The notes: generated by a model not told the origin, from the sequence alone. DNA of 51,934 nt from Simkaniaceae bacterium (GCA_018062315.1 JAGOSM010000006.1:1-51934), one strand, 5' to 3'. Numbered from the stretch's first letter, positions 8,081-17,294 are shown. Program-made: numbers and translations.

Positions 8081-11000
8081 TCATAAAATGGGGCTGCGCT
8101 CTTCCTTCTCTCGGAGTCCAAGGTTTCCATATCGATGGTAGTCAATGGATAAACTGATTTCCCTTACATAATGGAGAAGTTCGAAACGACCACTTGCAAG
8201 GACAGGCACAGCATCGAGATAGCACCCCACTTCTGCAGCTTTTTTAATGAGATTTTCTGAAGGAGGGGAGGCAAGCCTTACCCTTTCAAATTGAGAGAGC
8301 CCTTTAATAAACTCCTCATGACTCTCTTCCTTAATGGTAAAGAAAGGAAGATAACTTCCCCAGTTAATATCTGAGGGATTGACACTCAAGGTCAATTTAG
8401 TATGGGTTGTCAGTGCTGCAGCAAAGATGCGTAAAAAATCAATCGTTCGGTCTGAATCTTCCATTCTCATAGCCATGCGAGTATGGGGGGCATATTTAAA
8501 TAAGTTATCCTGGCCAACAATAAGTGAAGGATCGGTCAGGCGATTGAATTGATTCCACCAATAGGCATAGTTATCAATGCTACTTGTCCATACAGCAAGC
8601 TCGATATCTGAGAGATCGAGGTAATTCAAAAGATCGGTCAGGCGAGCTACATAATCATTGGTGCGATGTCTATCTTTAGGTAAGCTTTCCTGTGTAATAT
8701 GCATAAATTGGGAGAGGTAGTTGGGCCCTCCCGCTTTTGCACCATGCCCAAAGCAACTCTTCTTTGTTCCCCCAAATGGTTGTCTTCGCACAATGGCTCC
8801 CGTAATTCCCCGATTAATATAGAGATTGCCTGCTACAATTTTTTTGATCCAATGGTGCTGCTCTCGAATATCGAGAGATTGAAGTCCACTCGTGAGGCCA
8901 TATGGGCTCATATTGACGATCCGAATGGCATCATCGAGGTCATGTGCTCTCATTAATCCAAGGACAGGGCCAAAAAATTCGGTAAGATGGGTATAACTTC
9001 CCTCTTTCACTCCAAGCTTAACGCCTGGGGTCCATAGATTTGGGTTGTTGTCGCAAGGCTTTGGCTTGACAAGCCATTCCTCTCCCTCCTCAAGGGTTGT
9101 GAGAGCTCTAAATAATTTCTCATCAGGCGAATGAATTAAGGGGCCAATTTTGCTTGTTAAATCCCATGCAGGACCCACTTTAAGTGATTCAACGGCATCT
9201 TTTAAGTGATGTCTAAAGTGAGGGTCATCATATACCGCTTTTTCTAGAACAGCAAGAGAGGCAGCGGAACATTTTTGCCCTCCGTGGCCAAATGCCGATT
9301 GGATTAATTCCTTAATAGCTAAGTCCCGGTCAGCCATATCTGTGATAATGATCGCATTTTTCCCCCCTGTTTCAGCAGAAAGATCAAGGGAAGGGCGCAA
9401 TTTTTTGAAAAGTTCGGCTGTAGAGGTGGCTCCTGTTAAAATCACAGCGCTAATTCTCTGATCTTGGATCATTTGACTTCCGACTGTTTTGGAGTCACAT
9501 GCAATCAGTTGGAGAGCTTCCTTAGGAACCCCAGCATCCCATAAAAGGTTAGCTAAAACATATCCAATGTAAAAGGTTTCTCTTGCCGGCTTAAAGAGGA
9601 CGGCATTTCCTGTGACAAGAGCTGCAATAATCCCTCCACAAGGGATAGCGATAGGAAAGTTCCAAGGAGGCGTTACAAGGACAATGCCTTTAGGTTGCAT
9701 CTTAAGCTCGGTATGCTGAGCCATTTCCTGGTGAGATCTAAGGTAGTATTCACAAAAATCAATTGCCTCTGATACTTCTACATCGGCTTCTGTAATGAGC
9801 TTGCCTCCATCCACAAGGGCAGCACCAATCAAATCTGCTCGATGCTCTCTCAACTTTTGAGCGATTTTGCTCAGGAGGGGGTAAGGAGCCGAAATCCCTT
9901 TTGCCCTTTCAATGGCTTGATTGACTGCATCCCATCCCATGAGAGAGTAGAGATAGAGAACTTCTCTTGGATTGGAGGGGTTTACTCCACTTTCTGTAGG
10001 ATGCTCTCCAATCGGCCCTATCTTTTTATTTTTCCACGTTTCAATGATATGAAGGGCCCATTCCCGATTTGCCGCTAAAGAAAAATCGGTATCGGCTTCA
10101 TTTGCAAAAGGATGGGTGAGGGGAAGTGGCTCTGCTGGAAGAAGGCGGTTTTGTTCCCTTCGGGAGCCCACAAAGACCCCTTCTTTATTAGAACACGCTT
10201 TAGAAAAAAGTTTTTCCTGCTCATGCCATTCAGTAGACCCCTTTTTAAGGCCAAAACTGTGAGCTAAGAAATTTTGAGCCCCAGTATTTTCGTCAAGTCG
10301 CCGAATGAGATAGGCAATTGCACTTTGAAAATCTTCCCGTGTTGCGACGGCACAATAGAGGAGCATCCCCCCTGATAACTCTTGAACGACCCTCCTCACA
10401 TGGTTGGCCATTCCCTCTAACATTTCAAAATTGACCGCCTCGTCTACCTTATTTTCAGAGCGAAGAATAAGCGCATAGGCTAGATCGAAAATATTATGAC
10501 TTGCCACTCCAATATGTACAGCGAGGCAATTTTCTCTCGTTAGGGCAAAATCAACCATCTTTTTGTAGTTCGCATCTGTCTCTGATTTTGTTTTATAAGG
10601 AGCCTGTGGCCATGATCGAAGGGAGGCTTCAAATTGTTCCATGGCCATATTGGCCCCTTTCACAATGCGCACTTTGATGGGAGCTCCTCCTCGAGAAACC
10701 CGTTCTTTTGCCCACTCGGTGAGTTCTTTTAAAGCAAGAAATGCATCAGGCACATAGGCTTGTAGGACGATTCCTGCAGAAAATCGAAGGAATTCAGGTT
10801 CATTCAACACCTTCATAAAGACTGCTTTTGTCAGAGGGAGGTCTCTATACTCTTCCATATCGAGATTGACAAACTTTTGAATGTCTGTTGAGTGTTTGAG
10901 TGCTTCTCGATAAAGGGAGCGGAGCCGCTCTGCAATTTTCTCCACCGTATAATCCCATGAGAGAAGGTTGATTTGGGAGTAGATAGTCGAAATTTTAACT

Positions 11001-11575
11001 GATACATAATCAATATCTGGAGATCTGAGATCTTCTAGGTAAACATTGAGACGGCGCAATGCTTCCTGTTCTCCAAGAATGGCTTCTCCTAAGTGATTCA
11101 TATTCAGCCGAATTCCCTCTTTTTTTCTCTCTTTAATATGAGAGAGGAGGGGTTTTGTTTCTCCTCTAATGATGACTCCATTGGTTTGCCGCCGCAGGAA
11201 GAAGGTGGCAACGGGTACCATGATAAAGGAAAAGACAGTCCCAAATGAGCGAAATAAATAGAGAGAGACCCGTTTAAAAAAGGAAAGGTAAGAGGGGATA
11301 CCGTGCTGTTTGAGTAGATAAACCATTTGAGCTGCAATGCGCTGATGCCGCTCCGATCTAAAACACTGATCTGTCATCGCCGTTGTGAAAAATTTGCCGA
11401 GGGGGTCTTTCATCATGCGGGCGAGTTCTTCTTGATTTTTTAGCTCGCTTCGCGTATGCATTTTCTCTGATTCTATGAGAATTTCGCTTGCTAGTTCTAT
11501 TGCTTTTTTTTCTCGGTCTTTAGGTGAAAGAGGGATCCCTCTTACGGAGGCGATCAATGTTTTAGCTTTATTCAT
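8081..11575 (-). CDS. putA: bifunctional proline dehydrogenase / P5C dehydrogenase (PutA type)
   Basis: Oxidises proline to glutamate through pyrroline-5-carboxylate, with FAD then NAD(P). With the ATG at 11575 it has 1164 residues; a GTG at 11623 would add 16 but overlaps the divergent neighbour. The proline dehydrogenase half (about 80-470) ends in RRLDENTG (425-432). The aldehyde dehydrogenase half has PPWNFPIA (636-643), ETGGKN (Glu735) and GGQKCSA (Cys769, catalytic). A further C-terminal domain of about 170 residues follows. The N-terminal DNA-binding domain of enterobacterial PutA is absent. Its start lies 22 nt from the divergent start of the DUF1343 gene. Amino-acid catabolism of this kind suits a metabolically fuller, amoeba-type chlamydia. 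Confidence 0.92.
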   Translation of the reverse strand: MNKAKTLIASVRGIPLSPKDREKKAIELASEILIESEKMHTRSELKNQEELARMMKDPLGKFFTTAMTDQCFRSERHQRIAAQMVYLLKQHGIPSYLSFFKRVSLYLFRSFGTVFSFIMVPVATFFLRRQTNGVIIRGETKPLLSHIKERKKEGIRLNMNHLGEAILGEQEALRRLNVYLEDLRSPDIDYVSVKISTIYSQINLLSWDYTVEKIAERLRSLYREALKHSTDIQKFVNLDMEEYRDLPLTKAVFMKVLNEPEFLRFSAGIVLQAYVPDAFLALKELTEWAKERVSRGGAPIKVRIVKGANMAMEQFEASLRSWPQAPYKTKSETDANYKKMVDFALTRENCLAVHIGVASHNIFDLAYALILRSENKVDEAVNFEMLEGMANHVRRVVQELSGGMLLYCAVATREDFQSAIAYLIRRLDENTGAQNFLAHSFGLKKGSTEWHEQEKLFSKACSNKEGVFVGSRREQNRLLPAEPLPLTHPFANEADTDFSLAANREWALHIIETWKNKKIGPIGEHPTESGVNPSNPREVLYLYSLMGWDAVNQAIERAKGISAPYPLLSKIAQKLREHRADLIGAALVDGGKLITEADVEVSEAIDFCEYYLRSHQEMAQHTELKMQPKGIVLVTPPWNFPIAIPCGGIIAALVTGNAVLFKPARETFYIGYVLANLLWDAGVPKEALQLIACDSKTVGSQMIQDQRISAVILTGATSTAELFKKLRPSLDLSAETGGKNAIIITDMADRDLAIKELIQSAFGHGGQKCSAASLAVLEKAVYDDPHFRHHLKDAVESLKVGPAWDLTSKIGPLIHSPDEKLFRALTTLEEGEEWLVKPKPCDNNPNLWTPGVKLGVKEGSYTHLTEFFGPVLGLMRAHDLDDAIRIVNMSPYGLTSGLQSLDIREQHHWIKKIVAGNLYINRGITGAIVRRQPFGGTKKSCFGHGAKAGGPNYLSQFMHITQESLPKDRHRTNDYVARLTDLLNYLDLSDIELAVWTSSIDNYAYWWNQFNRLTDPSLIVGQDNLFKYAPHTRMAMRMEDSDRTIDFLRIFAAALTTHTKLTLSVNPSDINWGSYLPFFTIKEESHEEFIKGLSQFERVRLASPPSENLIKKAAEVGCYLDAVPVLASGRFELLHYVREISLSIDYHRYGNLGLREKEERSPIL

Positions 11576-11597
11576 AAAACCCCATATAGCAGGTTGG

Positions 11598-12785
11598 GTG
11601 TTTTTTTTAATCCCCTTTTTCACTTTATCTGCAGTTGAGCTCGGCGTTGATGTTTTCTTCTCGGAAGGACATGATCATGAACTTGCGGGGAAGCGAGTGG
11701 GGCTTATCACAAATCATACTGGAGTTAATCGAGATCTTGTTTCCACTGTAGAATTGTGTAAATGCTTAAATCTCAAGGCTATTTTTTCTCCAGAACATGG
11801 ATTTGCAGGGAATAGTTATGCTTTTGAAGCGATTAAGGATGGACAATGTGGGACAATCCCTGTTTATAGTTTACATGGGAAGACCCGTCGCCCCACCAAA
11901 GAGATGTTAGATAATGTTGACATCATTCTTTATGATATTCAAGACGTAGGGGTCCGTTGTTACACTTATATTACTACCTTATTTTATGTTATGGAAGAGT
12001 GTGCTCTTCGAAAAATTCCTGTGATTGTGTTTGATCGGCCCAATCCTATCGGGGGAGATATCGTTGATGGAACGATGTTAGACCCAGCTCACAGAGCTTT
12101 TGCTTCTTATATTAATGTGGCCTATTGCCATGGGATGACGATTGGAGAGCTTGCTCGCTATTTTAATGAAGAATACAAGATCCATTGTTCTTTGACCGTC
12201 ATCCCTATGAAAGGATGGAAACGGCATATGGATTTTGCCCATACGGGGCTTCAATGGATCCCTACAAGTCCCCATATTCCGGAAGAAACGACCCCTATTT
12301 ACTACGCTACCACGGGCTTGATTGGGGAACTTGGAGTGATTAGTATTGGAGTGGGATATACGACCCCATTTAAGATTATTGGGGCCCCTTGGGTGAATGG
12401 AGCAACTTTAACCCAAAAGATGAATGAGCTTAAACTTAAGGGAGTGACCTTTGTAGAGACCCATTTTCGTCCCTTCTATGGCCTTTATAAGGGGGAAAAT
12501 TGTCATGGATTTTTGATTAGGGTGACAGATAGGCCTATGTATAAACCTGCACAGACACAGTTTGCAATTATTGGGATGTTGAAGAGCCTATATCCGAAAG
12601 AAATGGGGCCTGCGCTCACTAAACTTTCGGGGGCTAAGAGTGTCTATTTTTCTAATGCTGTGGGAACTGCTGATGTTGCGAAAATTATTGTGAATGAAAA
12701 ATATGTGATTTATAAACTGATTGGGCTACACCGTATTGAACGGGATCAGTATATTGCCCGGCGTCAAAAATACCTGCTCTATTAA
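11598..12785 (+). CDS. exported DUF1343 protein, NamZ-like exo-beta-N-acetylmuramidase
   Basis: The conserved region begins LAGKRVGLITNHTGV and runs through FSPEHGFAG, LYDIQDVGVRCYTYITTL, FDRPNPIGG, YCHGMTIGELA and TSPHIP, all DUF1343 signatures; characterised members (NamZ) remove MurNAc from peptidoglycan fragments. A GTG at 11598 gives 395 residues with a short hydrophobic leader (MFFLIPFFTLSAVELG) that could be a signal peptide; reading from the TTG at 11475 would be antisense to putA and is less likely. The putative ribosome site (AGCAGGT) is weak. groEL follows 45 nt downstream. As I remember it, a DUF1343 gene beside groEL2 also occurs in Chlamydia, which supports synteny. Confidence 0.85.
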   Translation: MFFLIPFFTLSAVELGVDVFFSEGHDHELAGKRVGLITNHTGVNRDLVSTVELCKCLNLKAIFSPEHGFAGNSYAFEAIKDGQCGTIPVYSLHGKTRRPTKEMLDNVDIILYDIQDVGVRCYTYITTLFYVMEECALRKIPVIVFDRPNPIGGDIVDGTMLDPAHRAFASYINVAYCHGMTIGELARYFNEEYKIHCSLTVIPMKGWKRHMDFAHTGLQWIPTSPHIPEETTPIYYATTGLIGELGVISIGVGYTTPFKIIGAPWVNGATLTQKMNELKLKGVTFVETHFRPFYGLYKGENCHGFLIRVTDRPMYKPAQTQFAIIGMLKSLYPKEMGPALTKLSGAKSVYFSNAVGTADVAKIIVNEKYVIYKLIGLHRIERDQYIARRQKYLLY

Positions 12786-12830
12786 TTATTTTTTTGTTAT
12801 TATACCCGTTGAATAAGGAGATCATCACAT

Positions 12831-14486
12831 ATGGCAAAGATGCTACAATTTAATGAAAAAGCCCTCAAAGCGATGCTAGCTGGAGTAAGTAGTCTTGCTA
12901 AGGCTGTTGTTGTTACATTAGGTCCTCGGGGGCGTAATGTGGTGATTAAACAGGGAGGGGGATCTTCACTTTCGACAAAAGATGGCGTGACTGTAGCCTC
13001 TGCCATTATTCTGAAAGATCGCTTTGAGAATATTGGAGCGCAACTTGTCAAAGAGGCCTCTTCAAAAACAGCTGACTTAGCGGGAGATGGAACGACCACG
13101 GTCATTGTCCTTGCAGAGGCGATGTTTCGAGAGGGAGTTAAAAATGTGATGGCTGGAGCAAGTCCAATGAGCCTTAAGAGGGGCATTGAAAAAGGGATGA
13201 TGCATCTCATTCAAGCGCTAGAAAGTCTTGCAAAGCCTGTTGAAAGTTCAGAAGAGATTAAGCAGGTGGCGGCAATTTCAGCAAACAATGATCCTGAGAT
13301 AGGAGCAATGATTGCAGATGCCATGGCAAAAGTCGGCAAAGATGGGACCATCTCCATTACAGAAGCAAAAGGGATGGAAACGACACTTGAGATTGTTGAA
13401 GGAATTCAGTTTGATAAGGGATTTTTATCTCCCTATTTCATTACAAATCCAGAAAAGATGACTGCAGAGCTCGCGAATGCTTACTTACTTATCACAGATA
13501 AGAAATTGTCCTCTGTGAATGATATTGTTCCCATTCTGCAAAAAATTATGGAAGAAGGGGCTAAATCCCTGCTTATTATTGCTGAAGATGTGGAAGGGGA
13601 GGCTCTTGCAACTCTTGTTGTCAATAAGCTGAAAGGGGGGATGCAGGTTGTTGCAGTGAAGGCCCCTGCCTTTGGAGATAGGCGTAAGGCGATTTTAGAA
13701 GATATTGCAATTTTGACAGGTGCCACTGTTGTGTCCGATGAAGTAGGGCTTAGTTTAAAAGAAGTGGGCTCTGAAGTCCTTGGTAGGGCAAAACGGGTCG
13801 TTGTAGAAAAAGAGCAAGCCACCATTGTTGGAGGAGCTGGAAATGAAAAAAAAATTGAAGTGCGCCGCGCTGAAGTAAGGACACTCATTGCAAATACGAC
13901 CTCTGATTACGACAGAGGGAATCTCGAAGAGCGTCTTGCTAAGCTTTCTGGCGGTGTTGCAGAAATTAGTCTAGGTGCTGCAACGGAGACAGAATTAAAA
14001 GAAAAAAGAGCCCGGGTAGAAGATGCCCTTCACGCAACAAAAGCGGCTGTTCAAGAGGGAATCGTTCCAGGTGGAGGGGTAGCGCTTCTCCGTGCTGTTA
14101 AAGCTCTTGATGGAGTTGTGCTAGATGATGCAGATGAACAGGTAGGCTTATTGATTTTGAAAAAAGCCGCATTTGCTCCACTCATTGCAATTGCCAAAAA
14201 CTGTGGTCGGCAGGGAGAGGTTGTGGCAGAAAAAGTTTACGACCAGGATGGAGCATATGGTTATAATGGGCTTACCGATGAATTTACAGACTTGATCAAG
14301 GCAGGAGTCATTGATCCCCTTCTTGTTACAAAAAGTGCTCTTAAAAATGCGGCAAGCATTGCGGGACTACTGATCACTGTGGCATGTATGATTACCGACA
14401 AGAAAGAAGCTCAGTCTGCTGACATGCCTGATATGGGAGGCGGAGGCATGCCTGGAATGATGGGTGGGTTGTCTGGCATGATGTAA
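12831..14486 (+). CDS. groEL: 60 kDa chaperonin, GroEL paralogue without adjacent groES
   Basis: ATP-driven protein-folding chaperonin. Shows LGPRGRNVV (30-38), DGVTVA (51-56), GDGTTT (85-90, nucleotide binding), PGGGVALLRA near the C-terminus of the ATPase domain, and a Gly/Met-rich tail ending GGMPGMMGGLSGMM. A good ribosome site (AAGGAG) stands 11 nt before the ATG. groES is not upstream, and no CIRCE inverted repeat is seen. Chlamydiae usually carry three groEL copies, of which only groEL1 is paired with groES; the neighbourhood (uvrD, rpoN, DUF1343, peroxiredoxin a few kb on) fits the groEL2 locus. The tail is intact, unlike some chlamydial secondary copies. Confidence 0.93.
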   Translation: MAKMLQFNEKALKAMLAGVSSLAKAVVVTLGPRGRNVVIKQGGGSSLSTKDGVTVASAIILKDRFENIGAQLVKEASSKTADLAGDGTTTVIVLAEAMFREGVKNVMAGASPMSLKRGIEKGMMHLIQALESLAKPVESSEEIKQVAAISANNDPEIGAMIADAMAKVGKDGTISITEAKGMETTLEIVEGIQFDKGFLSPYFITNPEKMTAELANAYLLITDKKLSSVNDIVPILQKIMEEGAKSLLIIAEDVEGEALATLVVNKLKGGMQVVAVKAPAFGDRRKAILEDIAILTGATVVSDEVGLSLKEVGSEVLGRAKRVVVEKEQATIVGGAGNEKKIEVRRAEVRTLIANTTSDYDRGNLEERLAKLSGGVAEISLGAATETELKEKRARVEDALHATKAAVQEGIVPGGGVALLRAVKALDGVVLDDADEQVGLLILKKAAFAPLIAIAKNCGRQGEVVAEKVYDQDGAYGYNGLTDEFTDLIKAGVIDPLLVTKSALKNAASIAGLLITVACMITDKKEAQSADMPDMGGGGMPGMMGGLSGMM

Positions 14487-14497
14487 AATCTTATACA

Positions 14498-15707
14498 TCA
14501 GGAGGGGGGTGCAGCGCCTCCTCCTCCTCCCCCTTCACCACTTTCTATTTCTGATAGGGTGAGAAGTGTTGAAGGGTAGCCGTCTCGAAATTGTTCGAAG
14601 CTGATTGCTGTAAGAGCTTCGAGATCTCCACTTTTTTCTGTGGAGTGGGTGATTTCAAATCCATGGTAAGCATAAAGAGCTCTTTCAAACCACTCGCCGA
14701 TTGCAGCACTTCCCCTTCCAAAAGGGCAGCAATGTGCAAATAAATAACGAAAAAGGGCCATTTCCTCTTGGAGCTTTGGCAGGTCTTCTCGATTCAAGAG
14801 AATGATTTTTTCAAAAATGGTTGAAATTTTCTTAAGAGTGGGTGCAATTAGGGGGGTGTCTTGATGGATAAGGTGAACTGACACTAGCTCCAAGCCTTCT
14901 GTTGTTTTGTGAATAACCATCACAGCTTCTGTCAGAAATGTCCAGGTGCCGTCAATCCAAAAAAATGATCGACCAGAAACCAGGCTTTTCGACAAAATTT
15001 TGGATTCCGGTGGCTCGGGTGCTACTAAGTTAGGATGATAAGTTTTAATAAAGGAAGCTACCCGAGCTTTTTGAGCAAATGCCCCATTGTATTTAATAAT
15101 ATCGAGAAGACTCCTATTTTGTAAGTCCAGGGGGCCCTCGCTTTTACGAGGAAGAGATAAACCTTGGCCTATCAGGTGATCTACTGACAGATTCCATTGT
15201 AAGGCAAAAATTTCATCTCTTGAAATATGGGCTAAATTAAATTGACCTTGCTCCTTTCTGGTAAGGGTGATTAGATCCCCCTCGGTACGGGTAAATTCAG
15301 GTACTAAGTCAGTCCATCTTTTGAGCAGAAGTTGGCCATACGGCAGATAGATGACATTTAATAGAGGAGTAGTTGCTGTGACGGCAAGGACAATGGGGGC
15401 TGCTTTTGCCGGGGGGGGGAACAAGGACATCTAGAGGAACATCTCTTCTCACACCAAAGCACTCAGCACGGGATGTGCCACAGTGTTTTGCGATGCTCCG
15501 ACGTTCTTCTCCCATGGTTTGTAAGAGACTAAAAAATAGAGAGGGAAGCTCTTGTTTTGTTTCTATCGCTTGTTTGATTGTTTCAACAGCCATTCTGACG
15601 ATACGCTCAGATTGCTCTCTATAATAGAGCTGGGATGCGGAAGGGTCGCCCGGACTAAACTGCTCTGCCACGCGGCTTGTCACAAATGAAGGAGTAGCTG
15701 ACATCAT
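14498..15707 (-). pseudogene. paralogous unknown protein interrupted at a C9 tract; phase-variation candidate
   Basis: Two overlapping frames together make one gene. Frame 1 (15707 to 15309) starts MMSATPSFVTS after a good AAGGA site and matches the N-terminus of the intact neighbour (QSERIV / ESQRII, LLQTMGEERRSIAKHCGT / VLDTMAVERQAIAKQCGT). Frame 2 (ending at 14498) matches its C-terminus almost exactly (LFAHCCPF, GSAAIGEW, ERALYAYHGFE, SGDLEALTAISFEQFRD). The frames part exactly at nine Cs on the coding strand (15411-15419). Eight or eleven Cs would give one 402-residue protein. Function unknown. It may be a decayed copy, a sequencing slip, or a genuine on/off switch. It lies 27 nt after the upstream paralogue, probably in the same operon. 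Confidence 0.75.
15411..15419 (-). repeat. homopolymer C9 tract in coding strand
   Basis: Nine G residues on the plus strand, read as nine C in the gene. They code for Pro-Pro-Pro at residues 97-99 just after FGVRRDVPLDVLV. This is exactly where the two halves of the paralogue change frame, so slipped-strand mispairing here would switch between a truncated (132-residue) and a full-length product. Chlamydial pmp genes are known to vary through poly-C or poly-G tracts. Confidence 0.85.
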
Positions 15708-15734
15708 TATTTCCTTTTAAAAATGGATTGATCC

Positions 15735-16913
15735 TTATACAGAGCCCCCGCTTCCTCCACCCTCGCCTTCTGGGGAGGTGGGGAGCTGTATTGGGTCTAT
15801 GGTGAGAAGTGTTGAAGGATAGACGTCTCGAAATTGTTCGAAGCTTATTGCTGTGAGGGCTTCAAGATCGCCACTTATTTCTGGGGAGTGGGTTACCTCA
15901 AATCCGTGATAAGCATAAAGAGCTCTTTCAAGCCACTCGCCGATTGCAGCACTTCCCCTGTCAAAAGGGCAGCAATGTGCAAATAAATAACGCAAAAGGG
16001 CCGTCCCATCTTGGAGCTTTCGAATATCTTCTCGATCCCAGTGAATGATTTTTTCAAACACCTTTGAAATGATATCAAGAGTTGGTTTAATTAGGGTAGA
16101 ATCTTGATGGATGAGCATGACTGAGCAAGAAACTGGTAGTATATTCATCTCGTTGTTTGTATCACAAGGCCCGGCAATAACCACGTCTGTTAAAGGAATC
16201 CATTCTTCATCATCTTCCGATTCTCGAAAAGAGAGCTGACTAACGACAACCTGTAGTGTTTTCAAAGGGTTTTTTGCTTCAGGGGCATCTGATAAAATAC
16301 TTGGCCAATACCTCTCCATAATCGAATGCCACATTTTTGTTTGCGTTAACAATGCGGGATCACTTTTCCAACGAGAGTAATTGAGATAGGGCTCTGTGTC
16401 TGAGGTAGGTGGCTTAGCCCTATACATGCAATGAATATCCTTCTGTGGAGAAGAAGTCCATTTAAAGTTCTCGATCATTTTTTTTGTAAATAAAGATAGC
16501 TGGAATTGACTTGTTGGTGTGATTTTTACATTATCGATTTCAGAGGCAAAGAGTGAGGTGATTATTTTTAGCCCATATTCTGTATAGGGATCGGCATATA
16601 AGGGTGTTACCAAGAAGGTATAGGCGATATCCCATACAGGGCGATCTCTTCTGAGGCCAAATTTATCTGAATCCTCAGTGCCGCATTGTTTTGCTATGGC
16701 TTGTCTTTCCACAGCCATTGTATCTAATACCCTAAAAAACAGGGGGACTACAGAGTCTCCTTTCGATACAGCGTCTTGGATGGTGTCTGTGGCTTCTTGG
16801 ATAATGCGCTGAGATTCCCTTACATAATAGGTGTGACTATCCTCAGGAGCTCCGAATGCATCTGGTAGCATGCTTGTTATATAAGATGGAGGTGTTTTAA
16901 TGTCAGAAGTCAT
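15735..16913 (-). CDS. unknown protein, intact member of a tandem paralogue pair
   Basis: 392 residues, family not recognised. No signal peptide or obvious membrane segment. The N-terminal third (residues 1-75) is helical with TDTIQDAV and LDTMAVERQAIAKQCGT; the middle is diverged between copies; the last ~90 residues are the most conserved: LRYLFAHCCPFDRGSAAIGEW, ALYAYHGFEV, DLEALTAISFEQFRD. It ends in a Gly/Ser/Pro tail. Next to it on the same strand, 27 nt downstream, is the frameshifted sister. A soluble two-copy lineage-specific gene in an accessory stretch could encode a host-directed protein, but that is guesswork. The upstream 60 nt are extremely AT-rich and may hold the promoter. Confidence 0.85.
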   Translation of the reverse strand: MTSDIKTPPSYITSMLPDAFGAPEDSHTYYVRESQRIIQEATDTIQDAVSKGDSVVPLFFRVLDTMAVERQAIAKQCGTEDSDKFGLRRDRPVWDIAYTFLVTPLYADPYTEYGLKIITSLFASEIDNVKITPTSQFQLSLFTKKMIENFKWTSSPQKDIHCMYRAKPPTSDTEPYLNYSRWKSDPALLTQTKMWHSIMERYWPSILSDAPEAKNPLKTLQVVVSQLSFRESEDDEEWIPLTDVVIAGPCDTNNEMNILPVSCSVMLIHQDSTLIKPTLDIISKVFEKIIHWDREDIRKLQDGTALLRYLFAHCCPFDRGSAAIGEWLERALYAYHGFEVTHSPEISGDLEALTAISFEQFRDVYPSTLLTIDPIQLPTSPEGEGGGSGGSV

Positions 16914-16985
16914 TTAATACCTATAATTTTATTAATATATTAATAATTATAATATATTTTTTATTATTTTGGTATTGAAATAAGA

Positions 16986-17011
16986 CCCAGACAGGGGACC
17001 CCCTGTCTGGG
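16986..17011 (-). terminator. 12-bp perfect hairpin, probable intrinsic terminator
   Basis: CCCAGACAGGGG and its exact complement CCCCTGTCTGGG are separated by two bases. The hairpin lies 5 nt past the stop codon of the 48-residue gene and is followed, in the minus direction, by TCTTATTTC. Position and GC-rich stem fit termination of that gene before the downstream paralogue pair. Confidence 0.7.
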
Positions 17012-17016
17012 ATTTG

Positions 17017-17163
17017 TTACAGGTCATAGATAAGGATGAATTGCCCCATTCCTCGAAGAAAGGAATTGGGGATCAAAGGGGTATCATCATAACCCTCTCC
17101 ATCATCGAGATAGAGATTGTTTTCTTCAACCCACTCATCGTCAAGAAGTTCGTCGATTTCCAT
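17017..17163 (-). CDS. small acidic protein of 48 residues
   Basis: A short open frame from ATG at 17163 to TAA at 17017. It is preceded by a near-consensus ribosome site (AGGAGGT four bases before the ATG) and followed at once by a 12-bp perfect terminator hairpin, which together argue that it is real. The protein is MEIDELLDDEWVEENN at the start and ends GQFILIYDL; about one third of its residues are Asp or Glu, so it is strongly acidic. No cysteine, no membrane segment. Such a small acidic protein could be an inhibitor, an immunity protein, a nucleic-acid mimic or a chaperone for a basic partner; there is no evidence to choose. Upstream 17180-17290 is AT-rich. Confidence 0.65.
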   Translation of the reverse strand: MEIDELLDDEWVEENNLYLDDGEGYDDTPLIPNSFLRGMGQFILIYDL

Positions 17164-17294
17164 AGGACCTCCTGTCTTTACTCTTTGTAGCTCGATTTCG
17201 TTTTGGAATACAAGAAAAAAAGTTCTTAACCTAATTATATCATTATTGTGTAATTTTTACTATTTCATTACATAACTAATTTAATGTAATGATG

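Noticed and set aside
11475-11597. Long N-terminus for the DUF1343 protein
   Set aside because: It is antisense to the putA start and not conserved in type; the GTG at 11598 gives a signal-peptide-like start.
15735-16913. Fic domain suggested by HCCPFDRG in the unknown paralogues
   Set aside because: The Fic core HxFx(D/E)GNGR needs N-G-R after the glycine; here it reads GSAAIGEW, so the likeness is superficial.
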